64,000 bases of DNA from the NCBI RefSeq assembly GCF_014207255.1, contig NZ_JACHCZ010000003.1, positions 124,001 through 188,000 of the forward strand, written 5' to 3'. The notes beneath the pieces were generated by a model, which saw only the letters and a program-made list of their open reading frames with translations, was not told the origin of the DNA and made no database searches. How positions within the stretch are numbered: the first letter of the stretch is position 1; the number at the start of each line of letters is the position of its first letter. Positions 51,773-62,342 of the stretch are shown one piece after another. A program made the translations under genes and the position numbers. This stretch comes from Pseudomonas sp. JAI120. GTDB taxonomy: Bacteria > Pseudomonadota > Gammaproteobacteria > Pseudomonadales > Pseudomonadaceae.

Positions 51773-53215
51773 ATGTTCGAACACCACGCCACACTCAAAA
51801 AGCATTTCAGTGCCCTGCGCACCACCGCCGACTTCTTCTCCCTGCGCTACGTGCGCGAATCCGGCCAGTACCTGTCGGTGCGCAAGAACGTCGCCGAACC
51901 GCCCCACCTGAACCACGACGAAGGCGTCATGCTCACCGTGCGTGTCAACGGTGCGGAGGCCTACGCCGCCACCCACGATATTTCCCTTGCCGGCCTGCAA
52001 GCCGCCCTTGGACGCGCCGAGCAGCAAGCCCGCCTGATAAAACCGCACGCCCTGCTCGACCTGCGCGACCAACAGGTGTCCAGCGACGTCGCCGACTACC
52101 TGTCGCCCAATATTGAGCAAGCCTTCCCGTCCCTGAGCGACTGCTACCAACTGCTCGGCGATGAGTCCTCTGCCGTGCCCCAGGACGAGCGCCTGGTGAA
52201 CTGGGAAGTCAGCCTCGGCCTGACCCATGTCGAGCAGATCTACCTCAACAGTGCCGGCGCCGAACTGCGCCAGGCCCAGCGGTTTGTGTTCCCCGGCGTC
52301 AATGTCACGGCCTACGACGGCAACGACAGCCAGTCGCGCACCCTCGGCGGCAGCAACTTCGGCCAGCAAGGCGGGTTTGACGTGATCAGCCGCTTCGGCC
52401 TGGTCGGCGCCGCGCCGCGCATTGCCGACGAAGCCCTGCAACTGCTGCTGGCGCCAAATACGCCCCAGGGCCCGCGCGACCTGCTGCTGATGCCCGACCA
52501 GATGATCCTGCAGATCCACGAGTCCATCGGCCACCCGCTGGAACTCGACCGTATCCTCGGCGATGAGCGCAATTACGCCGGTACCAGTTTTGTGAAGGCC
52601 AGCGACTTCGGCCAGCTGCAATACGGCTCCAAGCTGTTGAACGTGACGTTCGACCCGGACATTCCCGAGCAACTGGCCAGCTACGGCCATGACGACGACG
52701 GCACCGCGGCCAGCAAGCAATTCCTGATCCGCGAAGGACTGCTGCTCAAGCCGCTGGGTGGGGCGTTGTCGCAGTTCCGCTCGGGCATGGGCGGCGTGGC
52801 CAACAGCCGCGCCAGCAGCTGGAACCGCCCGCCGATCGACCGCATGGCCAACCTGAATATCGAAGCCGGCGATAAGAGCCTGGCGCAACTGATTGTCGGC
52901 ATCGAACACGGCATCCTGATGTCGACCAACCGTTCGTGGTCCATCGACGATGCCCGCAACAAGTTCCAGTTCGGCTGCGAGTGGGGCCAGTTGATTGAAA
53001 ACGGCGAACTCAAGGGCGTGGTGAAAAACCCCAACTACCGGGCGATTTCCGCGCAGTTCTGGCGCAACCTCAGCGCCGTGGGCGACACCAGCACCTTCAA
53101 GGTATTGGGCACGCCGAACTGCGGCAAGGGCGAGCCCAACCAGGTGATCCGCGTCGGCCATGCGTCGCCGGCCTGTGTATTCAGCAACGTTGACGTATTT
53201 GGGGGAGATGCCTGA
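51773..53215 (+). CDS. TldD-family metalloprotease subunit
   Basis: The 480-residue TldD-like peptidase has the metal motif HExxxH at 249-254 (QIHESIGHPLE) and downstream conserved SRASSWNRPPIDRMANLNIEAGD and GIEHGILMSTNRSW. TldD/TldE heterodimers trim unfolded or leader-bearing peptides. This pair is more divergent than the housekeeping TldD/PmbA, so it is probably a second set. AAGGAAGG precedes the ATG. The stop overlaps the next gene (TGATG). Confidence 0.88.
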   Translation: MFEHHATLKKHFSALRTTADFFSLRYVRESGQYLSVRKNVAEPPHLNHDEGVMLTVRVNGAEAYAATHDISLAGLQAALGRAEQQARLIKPHALLDLRDQQVSSDVADYLSPNIEQAFPSLSDCYQLLGDESSAVPQDERLVNWEVSLGLTHVEQIYLNSAGAELRQAQRFVFPGVNVTAYDGNDSQSRTLGGSNFGQQGGFDVISRFGLVGAAPRIADEALQLLLAPNTPQGPRDLLLMPDQMILQIHESIGHPLELDRILGDERNYAGTSFVKASDFGQLQYGSKLLNVTFDPDIPEQLASYGHDDDGTAASKQFLIREGLLLKPLGGALSQFRSGMGGVANSRASSWNRPPIDRMANLNIEAGDKSLAQLIVGIEHGILMSTNRSWSIDDARNKFQFGCEWGQLIENGELKGVVKNPNYRAISAQFWRNLSAVGDTSTFKVLGTPNCGKGEPNQVIRVGHASPACVFSNVDVFGGDA

Positions 53216-54531
53216 TGAACACCTTCAAGGCATTGGTGCAGTGGCTCAAGCAGGCCATCACCGAAAAGGAACAATTTCACCTGGGCTACGCGGCGGAATC
53301 GTCCGAGTTCGTGCGCTTCAACCACGCCAAGGTGCGTCAGGCCGGCCAAGTGCAGCAGGCCAGCCTCAACCTCAAGCTGATCAACGATGGCCGCCATGCC
53401 GACCTCGGCATCACCCTGGCCGGCGAGCCCGAGCTGGATCGCCAGCGCCTCGCCGACGGCCTGCAGCAACTGCGCGAAACCCTGCCGCTGCTGCCGCATG
53501 ACCCTTACCTGTTGCTCAACCACAACGCCTGGCAAAGCCACAACGAACAGGCCCGCCCCCTGCCCGACCTGGCCCAGGTGCTGGAAGAAATCAGCCAGGC
53601 GGCCGATGGCGTCGACCTGGTCGGCTTCTATGCCGCCGGCCCGATCAGCCGGGGCTTTGCCAGTTCGGACGGCGCGTTTGGCTGGCATCAGGCCAATAGC
53701 TTCAACTTCGATTTCAGCCTGTTCCACGCCAATGGCGAGGCGGTAAAAGCCAGCTACGCCGGCGACGCCTGGGACAGCGCCGAGTTCGCCCGACGCTTCC
53801 AGCTGGCGCGTGAACAGCTGGAATTCCTCGGCCGCCCGCTGCACCCATTGGCGCCCGGACAGTACCGCGCCTACCTCGCCCCGGCGGCATTGGAAGAAAT
53901 CATTAGCATCATCACCTGGGGCGGTTTTTCCGCCCAGGCCATCGCCAGCAAAGGCAGCTCGTTGCAACGGCTGTATGCCGGCGAGCAGTCCTTGAGCCCG
54001 CTGGTGACGGTGAAAGAACACATCACCGACTCCCTGAGCCAGGCGTTCTCCAGCGAAGGCTACCCGCGCAGTGACGTCACGCTGATCAACGCCGGCCAGG
54101 CCGACGGCCAACTGGTGAACTCGCGCAGCGCCGCCGAATATGGCCTCAGCGCCAACGGCGCCAGCGGCGACGAATCACCCAGCGCCTTGCAGATCGCAGC
54201 GGGCAACCTGGCCCAGGCCGATATCCTCAAGCAACTGGGCACCGGGCTCTACATCAGCAACCTGTGGTACCTGAACTACTCCGACCTGCCCGCCGCACGC
54301 CTGACCGGCATGACGCGCTTCGCCACGTTCTGGGTGGAAGACGGCGAGATCAAGGCGCCGGTCAGCACCATGCGTTTTGATGACAGCGTCTACCAGTTGC
54401 TCGGTTCGCAACTGGAAGCGCTGACCGCTGAGCGCGAACTGCTGCTGTCGGCCAGCACCTATAGCCAGCGCAATACCGCCTCCAACCTGTTGCCGGGGGC
54501 CTTGGTAAAACGCCTGACCCTGACCCTGTAA
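53215..54531 (+). CDS. PmbA/TldE-family partner subunit
   Basis: The 438-residue protein is the TldE/PmbA-like partner of the preceding TldD-like subunit. It lacks a metal motif, as TldE proteins do. Typical segments are SSEFVRFNHAKVRQAGQVQQASLNLKL at the N-terminus, and GLYISNLWYLNYSDLPAARLTGMTRFATFWVEDGEI near 355-390. GGGGGAG is just before the overlapping start. No peptide substrate gene is visible nearby. Confidence 0.87.
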   Translation: MNTFKALVQWLKQAITEKEQFHLGYAAESSEFVRFNHAKVRQAGQVQQASLNLKLINDGRHADLGITLAGEPELDRQRLADGLQQLRETLPLLPHDPYLLLNHNAWQSHNEQARPLPDLAQVLEEISQAADGVDLVGFYAAGPISRGFASSDGAFGWHQANSFNFDFSLFHANGEAVKASYAGDAWDSAEFARRFQLAREQLEFLGRPLHPLAPGQYRAYLAPAALEEIISIITWGGFSAQAIASKGSSLQRLYAGEQSLSPLVTVKEHITDSLSQAFSSEGYPRSDVTLINAGQADGQLVNSRSAAEYGLSANGASGDESPSALQIAAGNLAQADILKQLGTGLYISNLWYLNYSDLPAARLTGMTRFATFWVEDGEIKAPVSTMRFDDSVYQLLGSQLEALTAERELLLSASTYSQRNTASNLLPGALVKRLTLTL

Positions 54532-54543
54532 ATACAAACCCCC

Positions 54544-54574
54544 TGTGGGAAGGGGCCTTGCCCCCTCCCACATT
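54544..54574. repeat. Compact REP hairpin
   Basis: TGTGGGAAGGGGCCTTGCCC followed by CCTCCCACA: fused REP ends directly after the PmbA-like gene, possibly serving as terminator. Confidence 0.8.
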
Positions 54575-54661
54575 GTCCTGTGCTGATTTCAGACACCTCG
54601 GTTTCGGCCCTTCCTACCGTAAATTCTCTTCCTCCCAGTCTGCACGGGCAGCCTGTTGTCG

Positions 54662-54681
54662 CCTGTGAAAAACCTCGTTAT
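54662..54681 (+). promoter_or_regulatory. lux-box-like half-site upstream of the RhlA-like gene
   Basis: CCTGTGAAAAACCTCGTTAT begins with the same CCTGTGAAA half-site as the RhlR box of P. aeruginosa rhlA, but the second half lacks the expected AG. It is followed by ACGGTTAG. No luxR/luxI gene is in the window. Confidence 0.25.
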
Positions 54682-54724
54682 AACGGTTAGTGGCCCCCCG
54701 CCACCCCACCCACGAGAGCATGAC

Positions 54725-54743
54725 CTTGCCCGGGAAGGGCAAG
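54725..54743 (+). promoter_or_regulatory. Leader hairpin with GGA loop before the RhlA-like gene
   Basis: CTTGCCC GGGAA GGGCAAG forms a 7-bp stem with GGA in the loop, 2 bases before the GGAG ribosome site. Two GGA motifs, one in a hairpin loop and one in the ribosome site, match the pattern of RsmA/RsmE targets. Confidence 0.4.
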
Positions 54744-54756
54744 CTGGAGCGTTGAC

Positions 54757-55647
54757 ATGAACCATGGAAGTTTTGTCATAGAAAAGCTGTTCAAGCACTA
54801 CAACGTTCATGTTGAGCAGCTGGGAAACGATTCGGAAAAGAAGACCATCCTGATGGTCAATGGCGCACTCTCCACCACACGTTCATTCGCGCGTACCAGC
54901 AAGTGCCTGGCCAAGCATTTCAATGTGCTGTTGTTCGACCTGCCCTTCTCGGGTTATTCCCGCGAACACAACACCGACCTGGACCTGGTGACCAAGGACG
55001 ACGAGGTGCAAATCCTGCGCGCCCTGGTCGAACGCTTTCAGGTCAATCACCTGGTCTCGGCCTCCTGGGGTGGCATCTCGACGCTGCTGACCCTGGCACA
55101 CAACCCGCCGTCCATCGAAAGCTCGGTGGTGATGGCCCTGGCGCCCAACCTCAACCAGGCAATGCTCGACTATGTAGAGCGCGTGCGGGTGCTGATCGAG
55201 GCCGATGACAAATCCGCTGTCGGGCACCTGCTCAACGAGACCGTGGGCAAATACCTGTCGCCCCGGCTCAAGCGCAACAACCACCGGCACCTGTCGAACA
55301 TGGCCACCACCGAGTACCGCCAGGCGCGCTTTCATATCCACCAGGTGCTGGCGTTGGGCGATGGCAACTACCTGCCGGCGCTGCGGCAGATCGAAACCCC
55401 GGTGCACTTTCTCAATGGTGCGCTGGACGAATACACCCCCGCCGCCGAGGCCCGACTGTTCAAACACTACGTCGACCGCAGCAGCTTTGCGGTGGCCGAA
55501 CACACCGGGCATTTACTCGACCTGGAGTCCCGCGAGGCGGCTTTGGCGGTGCACCGTGCGTTGTTGGATTTCCTGGTGGGAGAGCACGCGAACTTGTCGG
55601 ACTTAGACGAACCGCCAGTGGGAAAAGGAGCGACGAATGGCGCATAA
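54757..55647 (+). CDS. rhlA: RhlA-like 3-hydroxyacyl-ACP acyltransferase (HAA synthase)
   Basis: The 296-residue alpha/beta hydrolase-fold protein closely resembles P. aeruginosa RhlA through the core: SFARTSKCLAKHFNVLLFDLPFSG, TKDDEVQIL, NHLVSASWGGISTL with nucleophile Ser103, LNQAMLDYVERV and HLLNETVGKYLSPRLK; the catalytic His is in EHTGHLLDLES. PhaG shares the fold but is less similar. RhlA joins two 3-hydroxyacyl-ACPs into HAA, the lipid part of rhamnolipid. No rhlB glycosyltransferase follows; an MFS exporter does. GGAG precedes the ATG. Confidence 0.8.
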   Translation: MNHGSFVIEKLFKHYNVHVEQLGNDSEKKTILMVNGALSTTRSFARTSKCLAKHFNVLLFDLPFSGYSREHNTDLDLVTKDDEVQILRALVERFQVNHLVSASWGGISTLLTLAHNPPSIESSVVMALAPNLNQAMLDYVERVRVLIEADDKSAVGHLLNETVGKYLSPRLKRNNHRHLSNMATTEYRQARFHIHQVLALGDGNYLPALRQIETPVHFLNGALDEYTPAAEARLFKHYVDRSSFAVAEHTGHLLDLESREAALAVHRALLDFLVGEHANLSDLDEPPVGKGATNGA

Positions 55648-55683
55648 TCGCCGACACATAGCCGGCTAACAAAAAGGTACCCC

Positions 55684-57111
55684 ATGCCAGATCGTGCCCC
55701 TCTCGATGCCAAGACCGCCCGCTGGCTCCCCTGGGTGGTAGCGATTGCCTTCTTCATGCAATCGCTGGATGGGACGATTCTCAACACTGCACTGCCGGCC
55801 ATGGCCCGAGACCTGGCGGAAAACCCGCTGCGCATGCAAGGGGTGGTGATCGCCTACATGCTCACCGTCGCCTTGCTGATCCCGGCCTCGGGCTGGATCG
55901 CCGACCGCTTCGGCACCAAGAAAATCTTCTTCGGCGCGATCATGCTGTTCAGCATCGGCTCCTTGCTGTGCGCGCTGTCCAGCAGCCTGACCATGCTGGT
56001 GGGCGCACGGGTCATCCAGGGGCTGGGTGGTGCGCTGATGCTGCCGGTCGGCCGACTCGTGGTTCTACGCGCCTACCCCCGCTCCGAGCTGGTGCGGATC
56101 ATGGGCTTCATCACCATCCCCGGCCTGCTCGGGCCCTTGCTCGGCCCGACCATGGGCGGCTGGATGGTGCAGTACCTGACGTGGCACTGGATCTTCCTGA
56201 TCAACCTGCCGGTGGGCATGATCGGTTGCTACGCCGTGTGGAAGTTCATCCCCGACCTGCGCGGCAGCGAGCGCACGCGCTTCGATGGCATCGGTTTTCT
56301 ATTGTTCGGTGCGGCGATGGTGCTGATCACCATTGCCATGGAAGGCTTGGGCGAGCTGCACCTGCCGCACCTGCGGGTGATGTTGCTGCTGTTCGGCGGG
56401 TTGGCGTGCCTGGCGGCGTATTGGCTGCGCGCCGGGCATATCGATAACCCACTGTTCTCACCGGCGCTGTTCAAGACCCGCACCTTTGCCGTGGGCATCC
56501 TCGGCAACCTGTTCGCGCGCCTGGGCAGCGGCGCCTTGCCGTTCCTGGTGCCGTTGCTGCTGCAAGTGGCCCTGGGTTATTCACCGTCCCAGGCCGGCAT
56601 GAGCATGCTGCCCCTGGCGGCGGCGGCGATGTTCGCCAAGTCGGTGGCGCGCCCGTTGATCGAACGTCTGGGTTATCGCGTGGTGCTGACCGGCAACACC
56701 CTGGCCCTGGGCATCATGCTGGCGAGCATGGGCCTGGTCAGCGAACAGACGCCCTACCCGCTGCTGCTGGCCATGCTGGCGGTGCTGGGGGCGATCAACT
56801 CGCTGCAATTTACCGCGATGAACACCGTCACCCTGATCGACCTCGACGACGCCCAGGCCAGCAGCGGCAACAGTTTGCTGTCGGTGGTGGCGCAACTGTC
56901 CCTGAGCCTGGGGGTGGCCTGCGCCGGTGCGCTGCTCGGCGGGTTTACCGCCGAAGCGGGCAACGACGGCGTGAGCACGGTGCTCGGCGCGTTCCAGCTG
57001 ACCTTCCTCACCGTGGGCATCATGGCGATGCTGGCGGCGGCGATCTTCCTGCAACTGTCGCCCCAAGACGGCAAACGGGCGGCCAACCCGGAACAGCATA
57101 TCGAGCATTAA
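55684..57111 (+). CDS. MFS exporter, DHA2 (14-TMS) type
   Basis: The 475-residue drug:H+ antiporter-like membrane protein has the motif DGTILNTALPAMARDLAE near 21-38 (motif D1 of DHA2), WIADRFGTKKIF (motif A) and VIQGLGGALMLPVGRLVV (motif B). The C-terminal part has more hydrophobic segments than 12-TMS transporters. AAGG precedes the ATG. It lies 36 bp after the RhlA-like gene, in the same direction, and probably exports its lipid product. Confidence 0.85.
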   Translation: MPDRAPLDAKTARWLPWVVAIAFFMQSLDGTILNTALPAMARDLAENPLRMQGVVIAYMLTVALLIPASGWIADRFGTKKIFFGAIMLFSIGSLLCALSSSLTMLVGARVIQGLGGALMLPVGRLVVLRAYPRSELVRIMGFITIPGLLGPLLGPTMGGWMVQYLTWHWIFLINLPVGMIGCYAVWKFIPDLRGSERTRFDGIGFLLFGAAMVLITIAMEGLGELHLPHLRVMLLLFGGLACLAAYWLRAGHIDNPLFSPALFKTRTFAVGILGNLFARLGSGALPFLVPLLLQVALGYSPSQAGMSMLPLAAAAMFAKSVARPLIERLGYRVVLTGNTLALGIMLASMGLVSEQTPYPLLLAMLAVLGAINSLQFTAMNTVTLIDLDDAQASSGNSLLSVVAQLSLSLGVACAGALLGGFTAEAGNDGVSTVLGAFQLTFLTVGIMAMLAAAIFLQLSPQDGKRAANPEQHIEH

Positions 57112-57193
57112 CGGGCGTCTCGTCTAGAACTTGCAGGGAAATTCCCACAGGGCTGGTACACTGCGCGACATTTTGTTTTGCAGAGCCAGTCCC

Positions 57194-58579
<1,386 letters not shown>

Positions 58580-58607
58580 CACGATCTCCGACCTATATGG
58601 AGATCCA

Positions 58608-58699
58608 ATGTGGGAGGGGGCTTGCCCCCGATTGCAGTGTGTCAGTCAGTACATCTGTCACTGATACACCGCCATCGGGGGCAAGCCCCCTCCCACATT
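58608..58699. repeat. REPIN
   Basis: TGTGGGAGGGGGCTTGCCCC and inverted GGGGGCAAGCCCCCTCCCAC around a 40-bp spacer, between dbpA and the flavoprotein gene. Confidence 0.92.
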
Positions 58700-58739
58700 T
58701 GACTGTATTCCAATTCAGAATTTGTATGAGGACATTGCT

Positions 58740-59918
58740 GTGCGCTCGACCGAAGTTGTGATCATTGGCGCCGGCGCCGCAGGCTTGATGTGCGCACTGA
58801 CCGCCGCCGGGCGTGGGCGCAAGGTGATGTTGCTCGACCATGCGAACAAGGCCGGCAAGAAGATCCTGATGTCCGGCGGTGGCCGCTGCAATTTCACCAA
58901 CCTGTACACCGAGCCGGCCAACTTCCTGTCGCACAACGCGCACTTCTGCAAGTCGGCCCTGGCCCGCTATACCCAGTGGGACTTTATCGGGCTGGTGGCC
59001 AAGCACGGCGTGCCGTACCACGAGAAGAAACTCGGCCAGCTGTTCTGCGATAACAAATCCAGTGACATCCTCGGCATGCTGTTGGACGAGTGCATCCAGA
59101 CCGGCGTAAGCCTGCACCTGGACACCTCGATTGAAGAAATCGCCAAGGTCGACAGCGGCTACCAGTTGCAGACCACCTTGGGTGAACTGCGCTGCGAATC
59201 CCTGGTGATCGCCACTGGCGGCCTGTCGATCCCGACTCTGGGCGCCACCGGTTTTGGCTATCAAGTCGCCAGGCAGTTCGGCCATGAGCTGTTACCGACC
59301 CGCGCCGGGCTGGTGCCGTTCACCATCACCGACCAGCTCAAGGACTTGTGCGGCGAGCTGTCCGGGACCTCGGTGGATTGCCTGGTCAGCTGTAACGGCC
59401 AGAGCTTTCGCGAGAACCTCCTGTTTACCCATCGCGGCCTCAGCGGCCCGGCGATTCTGCAGATTTCCTCCTACTGGGAGTCCGGCGACACGGTGGAGAT
59501 CAACCTGCTGCCCGACCACGACGCCCACACCTGGCTGCAACAGCAGCAGGTCGAACGCCCCAACAGCGAGCTGAAAACCCTGCTGGGTGAAATCTTCACC
59601 AAGAAGATGGCCAACCTGCTAGCGGAAACCTGGTTCGTGTCCAAGCCCATGAAGCAGTACACCCACGCCGAAGTGGCCGACATCGCGCAAAAACTCTCGA
59701 GCTGGCAACTGGTGCCGGCCGGCACCGAGGGCTACCGCACGGCCGAGGTGACCTTGGGCGGGGTAGATACGCGGGAAGTGTCGTCCAAGACCATGGAGTC
59801 GCTGAAAAGCCCGGGCTTGTACTTTATTGGCGAAGTGCTGGATGTGACCGGGCACCTGGGCGGGTTTAACTTCCAGTGGGCGTGGGCGTCGGGTTACGCC
59901 GCAGCGCAGTACGCCTGA
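58740..59918 (+). CDS. BaiN/YhiN-type (HI0933 family) FAD-dependent oxidoreductase
   Basis: The 392-residue flavoprotein has the FAD fold VVIIGAGAAGLMCALTAAGRG at the N-terminus, KKILMSGGGRCNFTN near 45 (family signature) and the C-terminal IGEVLDVTGHLGGFNFQWAWASG. Family members are found with NAD(P)H:flavin or bile-acid reductase annotations; the natural substrate is unknown. I chose the GTG at 58740 with GAGGA 7 bases upstream; a TTG at 58722 is the alternative. Confidence 0.87.
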   Translation: MRSTEVVIIGAGAAGLMCALTAAGRGRKVMLLDHANKAGKKILMSGGGRCNFTNLYTEPANFLSHNAHFCKSALARYTQWDFIGLVAKHGVPYHEKKLGQLFCDNKSSDILGMLLDECIQTGVSLHLDTSIEEIAKVDSGYQLQTTLGELRCESLVIATGGLSIPTLGATGFGYQVARQFGHELLPTRAGLVPFTITDQLKDLCGELSGTSVDCLVSCNGQSFRENLLFTHRGLSGPAILQISSYWESGDTVEINLLPDHDAHTWLQQQQVERPNSELKTLLGEIFTKKMANLLAETWFVSKPMKQYTHAEVADIAQKLSSWQLVPAGTEGYRTAEVTLGGVDTREVSSKTMESLKSPGLYFIGEVLDVTGHLGGFNFQWAWASGYAAAQYA

Positions 59919-59921
59919 AGA

Positions 59922-59952
59922 ATGTGGGAAGGGGCTTGCTCCCTCCCACATT
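59922..59952. repeat. Compact REP hairpin
   Basis: ATGTGGGAAGGGGCTTGCTC followed by CCTCCCACATTTT: a fused REP hairpin ending in T4, directly after the flavoprotein gene. It may act as its terminator. Confidence 0.8.
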
Positions 59953-60064
59953 TTGATTTGCGGTATGCCTGAGAATAATTTGCTGTCAGATGTGATCACC
60001 ACCCTTGCCGTGGCGTCACTGATGGCTCAATTTAGCGGCATCGTCCCGGAAGACTCCAGACTTC

Positions 60065-62248
60065 ATGTCATCGACCTCGTTCAAGCAGTCCATGCGGCGC
60101 CTGTGGGCGCTGGATAAATTCAGCTACAGCATCCGGGTGTTCATCGCCCTCACCGGCAGCATGACGCTGTGCTGGTATCAGGATGAGATGACCCTGCTGA
60201 TCCCGCTGTTCCTGGGGATTATCGCCAGCGCCCTGGCCGAGACCGACGACAGCTGGCAAGGCCGCCTCAACGCCCTGGCAGTGACGCTGGTGTGTTTCAG
60301 CATTGCCGCGCTGTCGGTGGAGCTGCTGTTCCCCTACCCCTGGATTTTCGCCATCTCCCTGGCCCTGGCCACGTTCTGCCTGACCATGCTCGGCGCCTTG
60401 GGCGAACGCTATGGTGCGATTGCTTCTGCCACCTTGATCCTGTCGGTCTACACCATGATCGGTGTGGACCAGCGCGGCGGCGCCGTCAGTGATTTCTGGC
60501 ATGAGCCGTTGCTGCTGGTGGCCGGTGCCGCCTGGTACGGCGCGTTGTCGGTGCTGTGGCAGGCGCTGTTTTCCAACCAGCCGGTGCAGCAGAGCCTGGC
60601 GCGGTTGTTCCGCGAGCTGGGGCGTTACCTCAAGCTCAAATCATCGTTGTTCGAACCGATTCGCCAACTGGACGTGGAAGCTCGCCGCCTGGAACTGGCC
60701 CAGCAAAATGGCCGGGTGGTGGCGGCGCTGAATGCGGCGAAGGAAATCATCCTGCACCGTGTAGGCAATGGCCGACCGGGCTCGAAGGTCAGTCGCTACC
60801 TCAAGCTGTACTTCCTGGCCCAGGACATCCACGAACGTGCCAGCTCGTCCCACTATCCTTACAACGCCCTGGCCGATGCGTTCTTCCACAGCGATGTGCT
60901 GTTCCGCTGCCAACGCCTGCTACGCCAGCAAGGCAAGGCCTGCCAGGCCCTGGCCGAGTCGATCCAGCTGCGCCAGCCGTTCATCTATGACGACAGCTTC
61001 GCCGAAGCCCTCAGCGACCTGAATGCTTCCCTGGAACACCTGCGCATCCAGAGCAACCCGGCATGGCGCGGCCTGCTGCGTTCGTTGCGCGCCCTGGCGG
61101 CCAACCTGTCCACACTCGACCGCCTGCTCGGCGACGCGAGCAACCCCGATGCCCTGGCCGACGCCACCGACAGCAACCTGCTGGACCGCGCCCCACGTAA
61201 CCTGAAGGAAATGTGGACGCGCCTGCGTACGCAACTGACGCCGACGTCGCTGCTGTTCCGCCATGCGCTGCGCCTGTCCCTGGCGCTGACCGTCGGCTAC
61301 GGCATGCTGCATGCGATCCACGCCTCCCAGGGCTACTGGATCATCCTCACCACGCTGTTTGTTTGCCAACCGAACTACGGCGCCACGCGGCGCAAGCTCG
61401 GCCAGCGGATCATCGGCACCGCCATCGGCCTCACCGTGGCGTGGGCGCTGTTCGATCTGTTCCCAAGCCCGCTGGTGCAGTCGATGTTCGCCATCGCCGC
61501 CGGCCTGGTGTTCTTTATCAACCGCACCACCCGCTACACCCTGGCCACGGCAGCCATCACCCTGATGGTGTTGTTCTGCTTCAACCAGGTGGGCGATGGC
61601 TACGGGCTGTTTTTACCAAGGCTGTTCGATACCTTGCTCGGCAGTTTGATTGCAGGCCTGGCGGTCTTCCTGTTCCTGCCGGACTGGCAAGGTCGGCGCC
61701 TGAACAAGGTGCTGGCCAACACTCTGACCTGCAACAGCATTTACCTGCGCCAGATCATGCAGCAATACGCCGCCGGCAAGAGCGACGACCTGGCTTACCG
61801 CCTGGCCCGGCGCAATGCCCACAACGCCGATGCGGCGCTGTCCACCACCCTGGCGAATATGCTGATGGAACCTGGTCATTTCCGTAAGGAAGCGGATGTG
61901 GGCTTCCGCTTCCTGGTGCTGTCGCACACATTGCTCAGCTACCTGTCGGGGCTCGGCGCACACCGCGAAACCCAGCTGCCGGCCGAGGTGCGTGAACACT
62001 TGATCGATGGCGCCGGCAATAGCCTGGCGGCGAGCATTGATGAAATCGCCACGGGGCTGGCGAACAAGCAGCCGATTGCGATTCAGAGCGATGCCGAGGA
62101 GGCCTTGGCGGCGGATCTGGAGCAGATGCCGGATGAGATTGATGAAGGGCAGCGGTTGGTGCAGACGCAGTTGGCGTTGATATGCCGGCAGTTGGGACCG
62201 CTGCGCACCTTGGCGGCGCATTTGATCAAGGACACCAGCGCGGCTTAG
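60065..62248 (+). CDS. yccS: YccS/FUSC-family inner membrane protein
   Basis: The 727-residue protein has two blocks of membrane helices (about 20-165 and 395-545) separated by a helical cytosolic domain, and a soluble C-terminal helical domain. This is the YccS/YhfK (FUSC) architecture, related to aromatic-acid efflux and aluminium-activated transporter families. The repeat block starting YWIILTTLFVCQPNYGATRRKLGQRIIGTAIG near 428 is the FUSC signature. Transport of an anion or aromatic acid is likely but the substrate is unknown. Confidence 0.88.
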   Translation: MSSTSFKQSMRRLWALDKFSYSIRVFIALTGSMTLCWYQDEMTLLIPLFLGIIASALAETDDSWQGRLNALAVTLVCFSIAALSVELLFPYPWIFAISLALATFCLTMLGALGERYGAIASATLILSVYTMIGVDQRGGAVSDFWHEPLLLVAGAAWYGALSVLWQALFSNQPVQQSLARLFRELGRYLKLKSSLFEPIRQLDVEARRLELAQQNGRVVAALNAAKEIILHRVGNGRPGSKVSRYLKLYFLAQDIHERASSSHYPYNALADAFFHSDVLFRCQRLLRQQGKACQALAESIQLRQPFIYDDSFAEALSDLNASLEHLRIQSNPAWRGLLRSLRALAANLSTLDRLLGDASNPDALADATDSNLLDRAPRNLKEMWTRLRTQLTPTSLLFRHALRLSLALTVGYGMLHAIHASQGYWIILTTLFVCQPNYGATRRKLGQRIIGTAIGLTVAWALFDLFPSPLVQSMFAIAAGLVFFINRTTRYTLATAAITLMVLFCFNQVGDGYGLFLPRLFDTLLGSLIAGLAVFLFLPDWQGRRLNKVLANTLTCNSIYLRQIMQQYAAGKSDDLAYRLARRNAHNADAALSTTLANMLMEPGHFRKEADVGFRFLVLSHTLLSYLSGLGAHRETQLPAEVREHLIDGAGNSLAASIDEIATGLANKQPIAIQSDAEEALAADLEQMPDEIDEGQRLVQTQLALICRQLGPLRTLAAHLIKDTSAA

Positions 62249-62251
62249 TCC

Positions 62252-62330
62252 GCTATCGGGGGCAAGCCCCCTCCCACATGTTGACTGTGTTCACAAATCA
62301 AAACTGTGGGAGGGGGCTTGCTCCCGATGA
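62252..62330. repeat. REPIN
   Basis: GCTATCGGGGGCAAGCCCCC and inverted TGTGGGAGGGGGCTTGCTCC around a 25-bp spacer (TTGACTGTGTTCACAAATCA) between convergent genes. Confidence 0.9.
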
Positions 62331-62342
62331 GGCCCACAGGCA

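Noticed and set aside
54757..55647. Calling the RhlA-like gene phaG
   Set aside because: PhaG shares the fold, but the blocks TKDDEV, SASWGGIST, LNQAMLDYV and LNETVGKYL follow RhlA much more closely. A tree would settle it.
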